64,000 bases of DNA from Macropodus opercularis (GCA_030770545.1 CM061106.1:16389001-16453000), one strand, 5' to 3'. Shown: positions 34,326-47,306, counted from the first letter of the stretch. Program-made: numbers and translations. Notes: generated by a model not told the origin, from the letters alone.

Positions 34326-34396
34326 TGCGTTGGCCGGGAATTGAACCCGGGTCAACTGCTTGGGAGCAGCTATTCTCACCACTATACCACCAATGC
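34326..34396 (-). pseudogene. tRNA-Gly (CCC) with a 6-nt anticodon loop
   Basis: As 29783. Confidence 0.7.
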
Positions 34397-35154
34397 TTAA
34401 AAGTGTCCCCTTGCCCTATGGGGACGTGACAGATTACTCCAAACGCCGCAAGAGGACGTTCCCAGATTGCATCACTGAGCTCTGTCACGTCCCCATCTAG
34501 GTAGGGCGCGTAACACACGAATGTGACCAGGTTATTCCAAGCCAGCACACACTAAGCCAAGTAATAAGCGCACACCAGAGAAGACGTAACCTCATCCAAA
34601 GAAAATGGCAGCCTACCCCTACTTTACAGAAGGTCCCAAAACAAACAGAATATAGGCACAAGGCCCACAACAAGTGCGAATACACTAAGGAACAAACGCT
34701 CCTTAGGGAAATGCAGGTAACTGCACTGTAGCTGTCACTGGCTCTATTGTGCTATACTGAGCCTGGTGTTTGAATTTTTTGGAAAAGTAGCCTGTGCCCT
34801 GCTCATCCTCTTGCAGAAGTTAAAGCCCCGGCACCATACCCACTCGCGTCCACCTCCAGCTTAAAGGGGCGCGTAAAAAATGGGGCTCCTAGCTCAGGCG
34901 CACTGCAGAAGAGCACTTTGGCAGAGCCGGAAGCGTTTTGGCACTGCGGAGTCCAAAAAAAAAAGATTTGTTGTGAAGTTCAGTGAGTTACTTGGTTCGA
35001 TTCCCGCCGAAGGAAAGCCGTAACGGCCGCAGTTGAGTCCAGTAAGTTAAAGAGTAAATCTGATTATCTTCTGCAACTTGCCGCGTCCACTTAGAAGTAC
35101 AGGAGAAGCTTTGGTCCGCCGACTTGAAAAAAGGGGGCAGCAGTCCCCGTCCTC

Positions 35155-35226
35155 TGCATTGGCCGGGAATTGAACCCTGGTAAACTGCTTGGCAAACAGC
35201 TATTCTCACTACTATACCACCAATGC
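35155..35226 (-). tRNA. tRNA-Gly (GCC), weakened
   Basis: As 30612. Confidence 0.62.
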
Positions 35227-35637
35227 TTGAAAGCCTGTCATTGCCTTATGGGCACGTGACAGTTACCTCCAAACGTTGCAAGGGCAAAAGGAAACACCTG
35301 GTTCCAAAGCGTTTCTGCACTGTGGAGTCTAAAGAAAAGATTTGTTGTGAAGTTTAGAGACTTCCTCTGCTGCGTTATGTACTTCTCATCTGTAGAGGGC
35401 TTACGGCGTGAAGCCTGGCTACCTGAGTCGGTAGGTACATGTCACTTTCAACGTGTTTGCATGCACTCAAGGAACCACAGTAAAGTGTGCTTTGTTTCAC
35501 AAGCTGGTTTGGAAAGGTCTAACCTGTTTTCTTCATTGGAACCAGGGAATTAGAGAAACCCGATTCTTTCCCAGAAAGATTTCCATTTAGATGGGATCCT
35601 CGATTGCCCGAGGAAGGTGCCAGTCAACAGCGTCGTC

Positions 35638-35699
35638 TCTAGTGGCTAGGATTCGGCACTTTCACTGCCGCGGCCCGGGTTCGATTCCCGGTCAGGGAA
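35638..35699 (+). pseudogene. tRNA-Glu (TTC) lacking its 5' acceptor strand
   Basis: As 31095, 4543 bp away. Confidence 0.8.
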
Positions 35700-35832
35700 T
35701 GCCGTTTTAGCCGCGGTTGAGTTCAGTACGTTGAAGACTAAATCTGATTACCTTCTGCAACTTGCTTGCTTAGAGGTGCAGGAGAAGCTTTGGTCTGCTG
35801 ACTTGAAAAAGGGGGCAGTTGTGCCTGTCCTC

Positions 35833-35904
35833 TGCATTGGCCGGGAATTGAACCCGGGTCAACTGCTTGGGAAGCAGCTATTCTCACCACTATACCACCA
35901 ATGC
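35833..35904 (-). tRNA. tRNA-Gly (CCC), array B
   Basis: Consensus copy. Confidence 0.92.
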
Positions 35905-36662
35905 TTAAAAGCGTCCCCTTGCCCTATGGGGACGTGACAGATTACTCCAAACGCCGCAAGAGGACGTTCCCAGATTGCATCACTGAGCTCTGTCACGTCC
36001 CCATCTAGGTAGGGCGCGTAACACAGGAATGTGACCAGGTTATTCCAAACCAGCACACACTAAGCCAAGTAATAAGCGCACACCAGAGAAGACGTAACCT
36101 CATCTAAAGAAAATGGCAGCTCATCCCTACTTTACAGAAGGTCCCAAAACAAACAGAATATAGGCACAAGGCCCACAACAAGTGCGAATACACTAAGGAA
36201 CAAACGCTCCTTAGGGAAATGCAGGTAACTGCACTGTAGCTGTCACTGGCTCTATTGTGCTATACTGAGCCTGGTGTTTGAATTTTTTGGAAAAGTAGCC
36301 TGTGCCCTGCTAATCCTCTTGCAGAAGTTAAAGCCCCGGTACCATATCTACTCGCGTCCACCTCCAGCTTGAAGGGGCGCGTAAAAAATGGGGCTCCTAG
36401 CTCAGGAGCACTGCAGAAGAGCACTTTGGCAGAGCCGGAAGCGTTTTGGCACTGCGGAGTCCAAAAAAAAAAGATTTGTTGTGAAGTTCAGTGAGTTCCT
36501 TGGTTCGATTCCCGCCGAAGGAAAGCCGTAACGGCCGCAGTTGAGTCCAGTAAGTTAAAGAGTAAATCTGATTATCTTCTGCAACTTGCCGCGTCCACTT
36601 AGAAGTACAGGAGAAGCTTTGGTCCGCCGACTTGAAAAAAGGGGGCAGAAGTCCCCGTCCTC

Positions 36663-36734
36663 TGCATTGGCCGGGAATTGAACCCGGGTCAACTGCTTGG
36701 CAAGCAGCTATTCTCACCACTATACCTCCAATGC
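36663..36734 (-). tRNA. tRNA-Gly (GCC), array B
   Basis: As 32120 (A8). Confidence 0.75.
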
Positions 36735-37145
36735 TTGAAAGCCTGTCATTGCCTTATGGGCACGTGACAGTTACCTCCAAACGTTGCAAGGGCAAAAGGA
36801 AACACCTGGTTCCAAAGCGTTTCTGCACTGTGGAGTCTAAAGAAAAGATTTGTTGTGAAGTTTAGAGACTTCCTCTGCTGCGTTATGTACTTCTCATCTG
36901 TAGAGGGCTTACGGCGTAAAGCCAGGCTACCTGAGTCGGTAGGTACATGTCACTTTCAACGTGTTTGCATGCACTCAAGGAACCACAGTAAAGTGTGCTT
37001 TGTTTCACAAGCTGGTTTGGAAAGGTCTAACCTGTTTTCTTCATTGGAACCAGGGAATTAGAGAAACCCGGTTCTTTCCCAGAAAGATTTCCATTTAGAT
37101 GGGATCCTCGATTGCCCGAGGAAGGTGCCAGTCACCAGCGTCGTC

Positions 37146-37217
37146 TCCCTGGTGGTCTAGTGGCTAGGATTCGGCACTTTCACTGCCGCGGCCCGGGTTC
37201 GATTCCCGGTCAGGGAA
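37146..37217 (+). tRNA. tRNA-Glu (TTC), array B
   Basis: Consensus copy. Confidence 0.93.
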
Positions 37218-37350
37218 TGCCGTTTTAGCCGCGGTTGAGTTCACTACGTTCAAGACTAAATCTGATTACCTTCTGCAACTTGCTTGCTTAGAGCTGCAGG
37301 AGAAGCTTTGGTCCGCTGACTTGAAAAAGGGGGCAGTTGTGCCTGTCCTC

Positions 37351-37421
37351 TGCATTGGCCGGGAATTGAACCCGGGTCAACTGCTTGGGAGCAGCTATTC
37401 TCACCACTATACCACCAATGC
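37351..37421 (-). pseudogene. tRNA-Gly (CCC) with a 6-nt anticodon loop
   Basis: Loop deletion as at 29783, but with the consensus acceptor GCATTGG/CCAATGC, so the two lesions assort independently. Confidence 0.7.
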
Positions 37422-38194
37422 TTAAAAGTGTCCCCTTGCCCTATGGGGACGTGACAGATTACTCCAAACACCGCAAGAGGACGTTCCCAGATTGCATCAC
37501 TGAGCTCTGTCACGTCCCCATCTAGGTAGGGCGCGTAACACACGAATGTGACCAGGTTATTCCAAACCCGTTCTCCCCAAACCAGCACACACTAAGCCAA
37601 GTAATAAGCGCACACCAGAGAAGACGTAACCTCATCCAAAGAAAATGGCAGCTCACCCCTACTTTACAGAAGGTCCCAAAACAAACAGAATATAGGCACA
37701 AGGCCCACAACAAGTGCGAATACACTAAGGAACAAACGCTCCTTAGGGAAATGCAGGTAACTGCACTGTAGCTGTCACTGGCTCTATTGTGCTATACTGA
37801 GCCTGGTGTTTGAATTTTTTGGAAAAGTAGCCTGTGCCCTGCTAATCCTCTTGCAGAAGTTAAAGCCCCGGTACCATATCTACTCACGTCCACCTCCAGC
37901 TTGAAGGGGCGCGTAAAAAATGGGGCTCCTAGTTCAGGCGCACTGCAGAAGAGCACTTTGGCAGAGCCAGAAGCGTTTTGGCACTGCGGAGTCCAAAAAA
38001 AAAAGATTTGTTGTGAAGTTCAGTGAGTTCCTTGGTTCGATTCCCGCCGAAGGAAAGCCGTAACGGCCGCAGTTGAGTCCAGTAAGTTAAAGAGTAAATC
38101 TGATTATCTTCTGCAACTTGCCGCGTCCACTTAGAAGTACAGGAGAAGCTTTGGTCCGCCGACTTGAAAAAAGGGGGCAGCAGTCCCCGTCCTC

Positions 38195-38266
38195 TGCATT
38201 GGCCGGGAATTGAACCCTGGTAAACTGCTTGGCAAACAGCTATTCTCACTACTATACCACCAATGC
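38195..38266 (-). tRNA. tRNA-Gly (GCC), weakened
   Basis: As 30612. Confidence 0.62.
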
Positions 38267-38677
38267 TTGAAAGCCTGTCATTGCCTTATGGGCACGTGAC
38301 AGTTACCTCCAAACGTTGCAAGGGCAAAAGGAAACACCTGGTTCCAAAGCGTTTCTGCACTGTGGAGTCTAAAGAAAAGATTTGTTGTGAAGTTTAGAGA
38401 CTTCCTCTGCTGCGTTATGTACTTCTCATCTGTAGAGGGCTTACGGCGTGAAGCCTGGCTACCTGAGTCGGTAGGTACATGTCACTTTCAACGTGTTTGC
38501 ATGCACTCAAGGAACCACAGTAAAGTGTGCTTTGTTTCACAAGCTGGTTTGGAAAGGTCTAACCTGTTTTCTTCATTGGAACCAGGGAATTAGAGAAACC
38601 CGATTCTTTCCCAGAAAGATTTCCATTTAGATGGGATCCTCGATTGCCCTAGGAAGGTGCCAGTCAACAGCGTCGTC

Positions 38678-38749
38678 TCCCTGGTGGTCTAGTGGCTAGG
38701 ATTCGGCACTTTCACTGCCGCGGCCCGGGTTCGATTCCCCGTCAGGGAA
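38678..38749 (+). tRNA. tRNA-Glu (TTC), T-stem variant
   Basis: CCCCG for CCCGG at 61-65 breaks the 50-64 pair. Otherwise consensus. Confidence 0.8.
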
Positions 38750-38882
38750 TGCCGTTTTAGCCGCGGTTGAGTTCAGTACGTTGAAGACTAAATCTGATTA
38801 CCTTCTGCAACTTGCTTGCTTAGAGGTGCAGGAGAAGCTTTGGTCTGCTGACTTGAAAAAGGGGGCAGTTGTGCCTGTCCTC

Positions 38883-38954
38883 TGCATTGGCCGGGAATTG
38901 AACCCGGGTCAACTGCTTGGGAAGCAGCTATTCTCACCACTATACCACCAATGC
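38883..38954 (-). tRNA. tRNA-Gly (CCC), array B
   Basis: Consensus copy. Confidence 0.92.
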
Positions 38955-39712
38955 TTAAAAGCGTCCCCTTGCCCTATGGGGACGTGACAGATTACTCCAA
39001 ACGCCGCAAGAGGACGTTCCCAGATTGCATCACTGAGCTCTGTCACGTCCCCATCTAGGTAGGGCGCGTAACACAGGAATGTGACCAGGTTATTCCAAAC
39101 CAGCACACACTAAGCCAAGTAATAAGCGCACACCAGAGAAGACGTAACCTCATCTAAAGAAAATGGCAGCTCATCCCTACTTTACAGAAGGTCCCAAAAC
39201 AAACAGAATATAGGCAGAAGGCCCACAACAAGTGCAAATACACTAAGGAACAAACGCTCCTTAGGGAAATGCAGGTAACTGCACTGTAGCTGTCACTGGC
39301 TCTATTGTGCTATACTGAGCCTGGTGTTTGAATTTTTTGGAAAAGTAGCCTGTGCCCTTCTCTTCCTCTTGCAGAAGTTAAAGCCCCGGCACCATACCCA
39401 CTCGCGTCCACCTCCAGCTTGAAGGGGCGCGTAAAAAATGGGGCTCCTAGCTCAGGAGCACTGCAGAAGAGCACTTTGGCAGAGCCGGAAGCGTTTTGGC
39501 ACTGCGGAGTCCAAAAAAAAAAGATTTGTTGTGAAGTTCAGTGAGTTCCTTGGTTCGATTCCCGCCAAAGGAAAGCCGTAACGGCCGCAGTTGAGTCAAG
39601 TAAGTTAAAGAGTAAATCTGATTATCTTCTGCAACTTGCCGCGTCCACTTAGAAGTACAGGAGAAGCTTTGGTCCGCTGACTTGAAAAAAGGGGGCAGCA
39701 GTCCCCGTCCTC

Positions 39713-39784
39713 TGCATTGGCCGAGAATTGAACCCGGGTCAACTGCTTGGCAAGCAGCTATTCTCACCACTATACCACCAATGC
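39713..39784 (-). tRNA. tRNA-Gly (GCC), array B
   Basis: One G-U pair in the T-stem (CCGAGAATTG on +). Shared with 45750 and 51137. Confidence 0.88.
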
Positions 39785-40195
39785 TTGAAAGCCTGTCATT
39801 GCCTTATGGGCACGTGACAGTTACCTCCAAACGTTGCAAAGGCAAAAGGAAACACCTGGTTCCAAAGCGTTTCTGCACTGTGGAGTCTAAAGAAAAGATT
39901 TGTTGTGAAGTTTAGAGACTTCCTCTGCTGCGTTATGTACTTCTCATCTGTAGAGGGCTTACGGCGTGAAGCCTGGCTACCTGAGTCGGTAGGTACATGT
40001 CACTTTCAACGTGTTTGCATGCACTCAAGGAACCACAGTAAAGTGTGCTTTGTTTCACAAGCTGGTTTGGAAAGGTCTAACCTGTTTTCTTCATTGGAAC
40101 CAGGGAATTAGAGAAACCCGATTCTTTCCCAGAAAGATTTCCATTTAGATGGGATCCTCGATTGCCCGAGGAAGGTGCCAGTCACCAGCGTCGTC

Positions 40196-40267
40196 TCCCT
40201 GGTGGTCTAGTGGCTAGGATTCGGCACTTTCACTGCCGCGGCCCGGGTTCGATTCCTGGTCAGGGAA
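40196..40267 (+). tRNA. tRNA-Glu (TTC), array B
   Basis: T63 variant as at 28096. Confidence 0.88.
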
Positions 40268-40400
40268 TGCCGTTTTAGCCGCGGTTGAGTTCAGTACGTT
40301 GAAGACTAAATCTGATTACCTTCTGCAACTTGCTTGCTTAGAGGTGCAGGAGAAGCTTTGGTCCGCTGACTTGAAAAAGGGGGCAGTTGTGGCTGTCCTC

Positions 40401-40472
40401 TGCATTGGCCGGGAATTGAACCCGGGTCAACTGCTTGGGAAGCAGCTATTCTCACCACTATACCACCAATGC
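40401..40472 (-). tRNA. tRNA-Gly (CCC), array B
   Basis: Consensus copy. Confidence 0.92.
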
Positions 40473-41194
40473 TTAAAAGCGTCCCCTTGCCCTATGGGGA
40501 CGTGACAGATTACTCCAAACGCCGCAAGAGGACGTTCCCAGATTGCATCACTAAGCTCTGTCACGTCCCCATCTAGGTAGGGCGCGTAAACTAGCGAATG
40601 TGACCAGGTTTTTCCAAACCAGCACACACTAAGCCAAGTAATAAGCGCACTCCAGAGAAGACGTATCCTCATCCAAAGAAAATGGCAGCTCACCCCTACA
40701 AGGCCCACAACAAGTGCGAATACACTAAGAAACAAACGCTCCTTAGGGAAATGAAGGTAACTGCACTGTAGCTGTCACTGGCTCTATTGTGCTATACTGA
40801 GCCTGGTGTTTGAATTTTTTGGAAAAGTAGCCTGTGCCCTGCTCATCCTCTTGCAGAAGTTAAAGCCCCGGCACCATACCCACTCGCGTCCACCTCCAGC
40901 TTAAAGGGGCGTGTAAAAAATGGGGCTCCTAGCTCAGGCGCACTGCAGAAGAGCACTTTGGCAGAGCCGGAAGCGTTTTGGCACTGCGGAGTCCAAAAAA
41001 AAAAGATTTGTTGTGAAGTTCAGTGAGTTACTTGGTTCGATTCCCGCCGAAGGAAAGCCGTAACGGCCGCAGTTGAGTCCAGTAAGTTAAAGAGTAAATC
41101 TGATTATCTTCTGCAACTTGCCGCGTCCACTTAGAAGTACAGGAGAAGCTTTGGTCCGCCGACTTGAAAAAAGGGGGCAGCAGTCCCCGTCCTC

Positions 41195-41267
41195 TGCATT
41201 GGCCGGTGAATCGAACCCGGGTCAACTGCTTGGCAAGCAGCTATTCTCACCTCTATACCACCAATGC
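41195..41267 (-). pseudogene. tRNA-Gly (GCC) with T-arm insertion
   Basis: CCGGTGAATCGAAC on + adds one base to the 3' side of the T-stem and restores a TTCGATT loop. Shared only with the next unit (42714). Confidence 0.65.
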
Positions 41268-41678
41268 TTGAAAGCCTGTCATTGCCTTATGGGCACGTGA
41301 CAGTTACCTCCAAACGTTGCAAGGGCAAAAGGAAACACCTGGTTCCAAAGCGTTTCTGCACTGTGGAGTCTAAAGAAAAGATTTGTTGTGAAGTTTAGAG
41401 ACTTCCTCTGCTGCGTTATGTACTTCTCATCTGTAGAGGGCTTACGGCGTGAAGCCTGGCTACCTGAGTCGGTAGGTACATGTCACTTTCAACGTGTTTG
41501 CATGCACTCAAGGAACCACAGTAAAGTGTGCTTTGTTTCACAAGCTGGTTTGGAAAGGTCTAACCTGTTTTCTTCATTGGAACCAGGGAATTAGAGAAAC
41601 CCGATTCTTTCCCAGAAAGATTTCCATTTAGATGGGATCCTCGATTGCCCTAGGAAGGTGCCAGTCAACAGCGTCGTC

Positions 41679-41750
41679 TCCCTGGTGGTCTAGTGGCTAG
41701 GATTCGGCACTTTCACTGCCGCGGCCCGGGTTCGATTCCCGGTCAGGGAA
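41679..41750 (+). tRNA. tRNA-Glu (TTC), array B
   Basis: Consensus copy. Confidence 0.93.
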
Positions 41751-41883
41751 TGCCGTTTTAGCCGCGGTTGAGTTCAGTACGTTGAAGACTAAATCTGATT
41801 ACCTTCTGCAACTTGCTTGCTTAGAGGTGCAGGAGAAGCTTTGGTCTGCTGACTTGAAAAAGGGGGCAGTTGTGCCTGTCCTC

Positions 41884-41955
41884 TGCATTGGCCGGGAATT
41901 GAACCCGGGTCAACTGCTTGGGAAGCAGCTATTCTCACCACTATACCACCAATGC
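41884..41955 (-). tRNA. tRNA-Gly (CCC), array B
   Basis: Consensus copy. Confidence 0.92.
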
Positions 41956-42713
41956 TTAAAAGCGTCCCCTTGCCCTATGGGGACGTGACAGATTACTCCA
42001 AACGCCGCAAGAGGACGTTCCCAGATTGCATCACTAAGCTCTGTCACGTCCCCATCTAGGTAGGGCGCGTAACACAGGAATGTGACCAGGTTATTCCAAA
42101 CCAGCACACACTAAGCCAAGTAATAAGCGCACACCAGAGAAGACGTAACCTCATCTAAAGAAAATGGCAGCTCATCCCTACTTTACAGAAGGTCCCAAAA
42201 CAAACAGAATATAGGCACAAGGCCCACAACAAGTGCGAATACACTAAGAAACAAACGCTCCTTAGGGAAATGAAGGTAACTGCACTGTAGCTGTCACTGG
42301 CTCTATTGTGCTATACTGAGCCTGGTGTTTGAATTTTTTGGAAAAGTAGCCTGTGCCCTGCTCATCCTCTTGCAGAAGTTAAAGCCCCGGCACCATACCC
42401 ACTCGCGTCCACCTCCAGCTTAAAGGGGCGTGTAAAAAATGGGGCTCCTAGCTCAGGCGCACTGCAGAAGAGCACTTTGGCAGAGCCGGAAGCGTTTTGG
42501 CACTGCGGAGTCCAAAAAAAAAAGATTTGTTGTGAAGTTCAGTGAGTTACTTGGTTCGATTCCCGCCGAAGGAAAGCCGTAACGGCCGCAGTTGAGTCCA
42601 GTAAGTTAAAGAGTAAATCTGATTATCTTCTGCAACTTGCCGCGTCCACTTAGAAGTACAGGAGAAGCTTTGGTCCGCCGACTTGAAAAAAGGGGGCAGC
42701 AGTCCCCGTCCTC

Positions 42714-42786
42714 TGCATTGGCCGGTGAATCGAACCCGGGTCAACTGCTTGGCAAGCAGCTATTCTCACCTCTATACCACCAATGC
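42714..42786 (-). pseudogene. tRNA-Gly (GCC) with T-arm insertion
   Basis: As 41195. Confidence 0.65.
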
Positions 42787-43197
42787 TTGAAAGCCTGTCA
42801 TTGCCTTATGGGCACGTGACAGTTACCTCCAAACGTTGCAAGGGCAAAAGGAAACACCTGGTTCCAAAGCGTTTCTGCACTGTGGAGTCTAAAGAAAAGA
42901 TTTGTTGTGAAGTTTAGAGACTTCCTCTGCTGCGTTATGTACTTCTCATCTGTAGAGGGCTTACGGCGTGAAGCCTGGCTACCTGAGTCGGTAGGTACAT
43001 GTCACTTTCAACGTGTTTGCATGCACTCAAGGAACCACAGTAAAGTGTGCTTTGTTTCACAAGCTGGTTTGGAAAGGTCTAACCTGTTTTCTTCATTGGA
43101 ACCAGGGAATTAGAGAAACCCGGTTCTTTCCCAGAAAGATTTCCATTTAGATGGGATCCTCGATTGCCCGAGGAAGGTGCCAGTCACCAGCGTCGTC

Positions 43198-43269
43198 TCC
43201 CTGGTGGTCTAGTGGCTAGGATTCGGCACTTTCACTGCCGCGGCCCGGGTTCGATTCCCGGTCAGGGAA
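43198..43269 (+). tRNA. tRNA-Glu (TTC), array B
   Basis: Consensus copy. Confidence 0.93.
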
Positions 43270-43403
43270 TGCCGTTTTAGCCGCGGGTTGAGTTCACTAC
43301 GTTGAAGACTAAATCTGATTACCTTCTGCAACTTGCTTGCTTAGAGCTGCAGGAGAAGCTTTGGTCCGCTGACTTGAAAAAGGGACCAGTTGCGCCTGTC
43401 CTC

Positions 43404-43474
43404 TGCGTTGGCCGGGAATTGAACCCGGGTCAACTGCTTGGGAGCAGCTATTCTCACCACTATACCACCAATGC
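43404..43474 (-). pseudogene. tRNA-Gly (CCC) with a 6-nt anticodon loop
   Basis: As 29783. Confidence 0.7.
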
Positions 43475-44232
43475 TTAAAAGTGTCCCCTTGCCCTATGGG
43501 GACGTGACAGATTACTCCAAACGCCGCAAGAGGACGTTCCCAGATTGCATCACTGAGCTCTGTCACGTCCCCATCTAGGTAGGGCGCGTAACACACGAAT
43601 GTGACCAGGTTATTCCAAGCCAGCACACACTAAGCCAAGTAATAAGCGCACACCAGAGAAGACGTAACCTCATCCAAAGAAAATGGCAGCCTACCCCTAC
43701 TTTACAGAAGGTCCCAAAACAAACAGAATATAGGCACAAGGCCCACAACAAGTGCGAATACACTAAGGAACAAACGCTCCTTAGGGAAATGCAGGTAACT
43801 GCACTGTAGCTGTCACTGGCTCTATTGTGCTATACTGAGCCTGGTGTTTGAATTTTTTGGAAAAGTAGCCTGTGCCCTGCTCATCCTCTTGCAGAAGTTA
43901 AAGCCCCGGCACCATACCCACTCGCGTCCACCTCCAGCTTAAAGGGGCGCGTAAAAAATGGGGCTCCTAGCTCAGGCGCACTGCAGAAGAGCACTTTGGC
44001 AGAGCCGGAAGCGTTTTGGCACTGCGGAGTCCAAAAAAAAAAGATTTGTTGTGAAGTTCAGTGAGTTACTTGGTTCGATTCCCGCCGAAGGAAAGCCGTA
44101 ACGGCCGCAGTTGAGTCCAGTAAGTTAAAGAGTAAATCTGATTATCTTCTGCAACTTGCCGCGTCCACTTAGAAGTACAGGAGAAGCTTTGGTCCGCCGA
44201 CTTGAAAAAAGGGGGCAGCAGTCCCCGTCCTC

Positions 44233-44304
44233 TGCATTGGCCGGGAATTGAACCCGGGTCAACTGCTTGGCAAGCAGCTATTCTCACCTCTATACCACCA
44301 ATGC
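44233..44304 (-). tRNA. tRNA-Gly (GCC), array B
   Basis: As 33638. Confidence 0.82.
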
Positions 44305-44715
44305 TTGAAAGCCTGTCATTGCCTTATGGGCACGTGACAGTTACCTCCAAACGTTGCAAGGGCAAAAGGAAACACCTGGTTCCAAAGCGTTTCTGCACTG
44401 TGGAGTCTAAAGAAAAGATTTGTTGTGAAGTTTAGAGACTTCCTCTGCTGCGTTATGTACTTCTCATCTGTAGAGGGCTTACGGCGTGAAGCCTGGCTAC
44501 CTGAGTCGGTAGGTACATGTCACTTTCAACGTGTTTGCATGCACTCAAGGAACCACAGTAAAGTGTGCTTTGTTTCACAAGCTGGTTTGGAAAGGTCTAA
44601 CCTGTTTTCTTCATTGGAACCAGGGAATTAGAGAAACCCGGTTCTTTCCCAGAAAGATTTCCATTTAGATGGGATCCTCGATTGCCCGAGGAAGGTGCCA
44701 GTCACCAGCGTCGTC

Positions 44716-44787
44716 TCCCTGGTGGTCTAGTGGCTAGGATTCGGCACTTTCACTGCCGCGGCCCGGGTTCGATTCCCGGTCAGGGAA
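44716..44787 (+). tRNA. tRNA-Glu (TTC), array B
   Basis: Consensus copy. Confidence 0.93.
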
Positions 44788-44920
44788 TGCCGTTTTAGCC
44801 GCGGTTGAGTTCACTACGTTGAAGACTAAATCTGATTACCTTCTGCAACTTGCTTGCTTAGAGCTGCAGGAGAAGCTTTGGTCCGCTGACTTGAAAAAGG
44901 GACCAGTTGCGCCTGTCCTC

Positions 44921-44991
44921 TGCGTTGGCCGGGAATTGAACCCGGGTCAACTGCTTGGGAGCAGCTATTCTCACCACTATACCACCAATGC
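44921..44991 (-). pseudogene. tRNA-Gly (CCC) with a 6-nt anticodon loop
   Basis: As 29783. Confidence 0.7.
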
Positions 44992-45749
44992 TTAAAAGTG
45001 TCCCCTTGCCCTATGGGGACGTGACAGATTACTCCAAACGCCGCAAGAGGACGTTCCCAGATTGCATCACTGAGCTCTGTCACGTCCCCATCTAGGTAGG
45101 GCGCGTAACACACGAATGTGACCAGGTTATTCCAAGCCAGCACACACTAAGCCAAGTAATAAGCGCACACCAGAGAAGACGTAACCTCATCCAAAGAAAA
45201 TGGCAGCCTACCCCTACTTTACAGAAGGTCCCAAAACAAACAGAATATAGGCACAAGGCCCACAACAAGTGCGAATACACTAAGGAACAAACGCTCCTTA
45301 GGGAAATGCAGGTAACTGCACTGTAGCTGTCACTGGCTCTATTGTGCTATACTGAGCCTGGTGTTTGAATTTTTTGGAAAAGTAGCCTGTGCCCTGCTCT
45401 TCCTCTTGCAGAAGTTAAAGCCCCGGCACCATACCCACTCGCGTCCACCTCCAGCTTGAAGGGGCGCGTAAAAAATGGGGCTCCTAGCTCAGGAGCACTG
45501 CAGAAGAGCACTTTGGCAGAGCCGGAAGCGTTTTGGCACTGCGGAGTCCAAAAAAAAAAGATTTGTTGTGAAGTTCAGTGAGTTCCTTGGTTCGATTCCC
45601 GCCAAAGGAAAGCCGTAACGGCCGCAGTTGAGTCAAGTAAGTTAAAGAGTAAATCTGATTATCTTCTGCAACTTGCCGCGTCCACTTAGAAGTACAGGAG
45701 AAGCTTTGGTCCGCTGACTTGAAAAAAGGGGGCAGCAGTCCCCGTCCTC

Positions 45750-45821
45750 TGCATTGGCCGAGAATTGAACCCGGGTCAACTGCTTGGCAAGCAGCTATTC
45801 TCACCACTATACCACCAATGC
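45750..45821 (-). tRNA. tRNA-Gly (GCC), array B
   Basis: As 39713. Confidence 0.88.
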
Positions 45822-46232
45822 TTGAAAGCCTGTCATTGCCTTATGGGCACGTGACAGTTACCTCCAAACGTTGCAAGGGCAAAAGGAAACACCTGGTTCC
45901 AAAGCGTTTCTGCACTGTGGAGTCTAAAGAAAAGATTTGTTGTGAAGTTTAGAGACTTCCTCTGCTGCGTTATGTACTTCTCATCTGTAGAGGGCTTACG
46001 GCGTGAAGCCTGGCTACCTGAGTCGGTAGGTACATGTCACTTTCAACGTGTTTGCATGCACTCAAGGAACCACAGTAAAGTGTGCTTTGTTTCACAAGCT
46101 GGTTTGGAAAGGTCTAACCTGTTTTCTTCATTGGAACCAGGGATTTAGAGAAACCCGGTTCTTTCCCAGAAAGATTTCCATTTAGATGGGATCCTCGATT
46201 GCCCGAGGAAGGTGCCAGTCACCAGCGTCGTC

Positions 46233-46303
46233 TCCCTGGTTGTTAGTGGCTAGGATTCGGCACTTTCACTGCCGCGGCCCGGGTTCGATTCCCGGTCAGG
46301 GAA
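46233..46303 (+). pseudogene. tRNA-Glu (TTC) with damaged D-arm
   Basis: Same lesion as 25873, 20.36 kb away. Confidence 0.7.
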
Positions 46304-46436
46304 TGCCGTTTTAGCCGCGGTTGAGTTCAGTACGTTGAAGACTAAATCTGATTACCTTCTGCAACTTGCTTCCTTAGAGGTGCAGGAGAAGCTTTGGTCC
46401 GCTGACTTGAAAAAGGGACCAGTTGCGCCTGTCCTC

Positions 46437-46508
46437 TGCGTTGGCCGGGAATTGAAACCGGGTCAACTGCTTGGGAAGCAGCTATTCTCACTACTAAACC
46501 ACCAATGC
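46437..46508 (-). pseudogene. tRNA-Gly (CCC), decayed
   Basis: Same lesion set as 26077. Confidence 0.7.
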
Positions 46509-47101
46509 TTAAAAGCGTCCCCTTGCCCTATGGGGACGTGACAGATTACTCCAAACGCCGCAAAAGGACGTTCCCAGATTGCATCACTGAGCTCTGTCAC
46601 GTCCCCATCTAGGTAGGGCGCGTAACACACGAATGTGACCAGGTTATTCCAAACCCGTTCTCCCCAAACCAGCACACACTAAGCCAAGTAATAAGCGCAC
46701 GCCAGAGAAGACGTAACCTCATCCAAAGAAAATGGCAGCTCACCCCTACTTTACAGGAGGTCCCAAAACAAACAGAATATAGGCACAAGGCCCACAACAA
46801 GTCACTAAAACCTCCTCCTGTTCTGTCAAACACAGCGCAATTACTGTGAAGGCACCTATGCTCGTCACCATGCTACCAGTTTTGTGAAACCTGGTAACAA
46901 ACATGTCACTTTCAACGTGTTTGCATGCACTCAAGGAACCACAGTAAAGTGTGCTTTGTTTCACAAGCTGGTTTGGAAAGGTCTAACCTGTTTTCTTCAT
47001 TGGAACCAGGGAATTAGAGAAACCCGGTTCTTTCCCAAAAAGATTTCCATTTAGATGGGATCCTCGATTGCCCGAGGAAGGTGCCAGTCACCAGCTCCGT
47101 C

Positions 47102-47173
47102 TCCCTGGTGGTCTAGTGGCTAGGATTCGGCACTTTCACTGCCGCGGCCCGGGTTCGATTCCTGGTCAGGGAA
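47102..47173 (+). tRNA. tRNA-Glu (TTC), array B
   Basis: T63 variant as at 28096. Confidence 0.88.
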
Positions 47174-47306
47174 TGCCGTTTTAGCCGCGGTTGAGTTCAG
47201 TACGTTGAAGACTAAATCTGATTACCTTCTGCAACTTGCTTGCTTAGAGGTGCAGGAGAAGCTTTGGTCCGCTGACTTGAAAAAGGGGGCAGTTGTGGCT
47301 GTCCTC

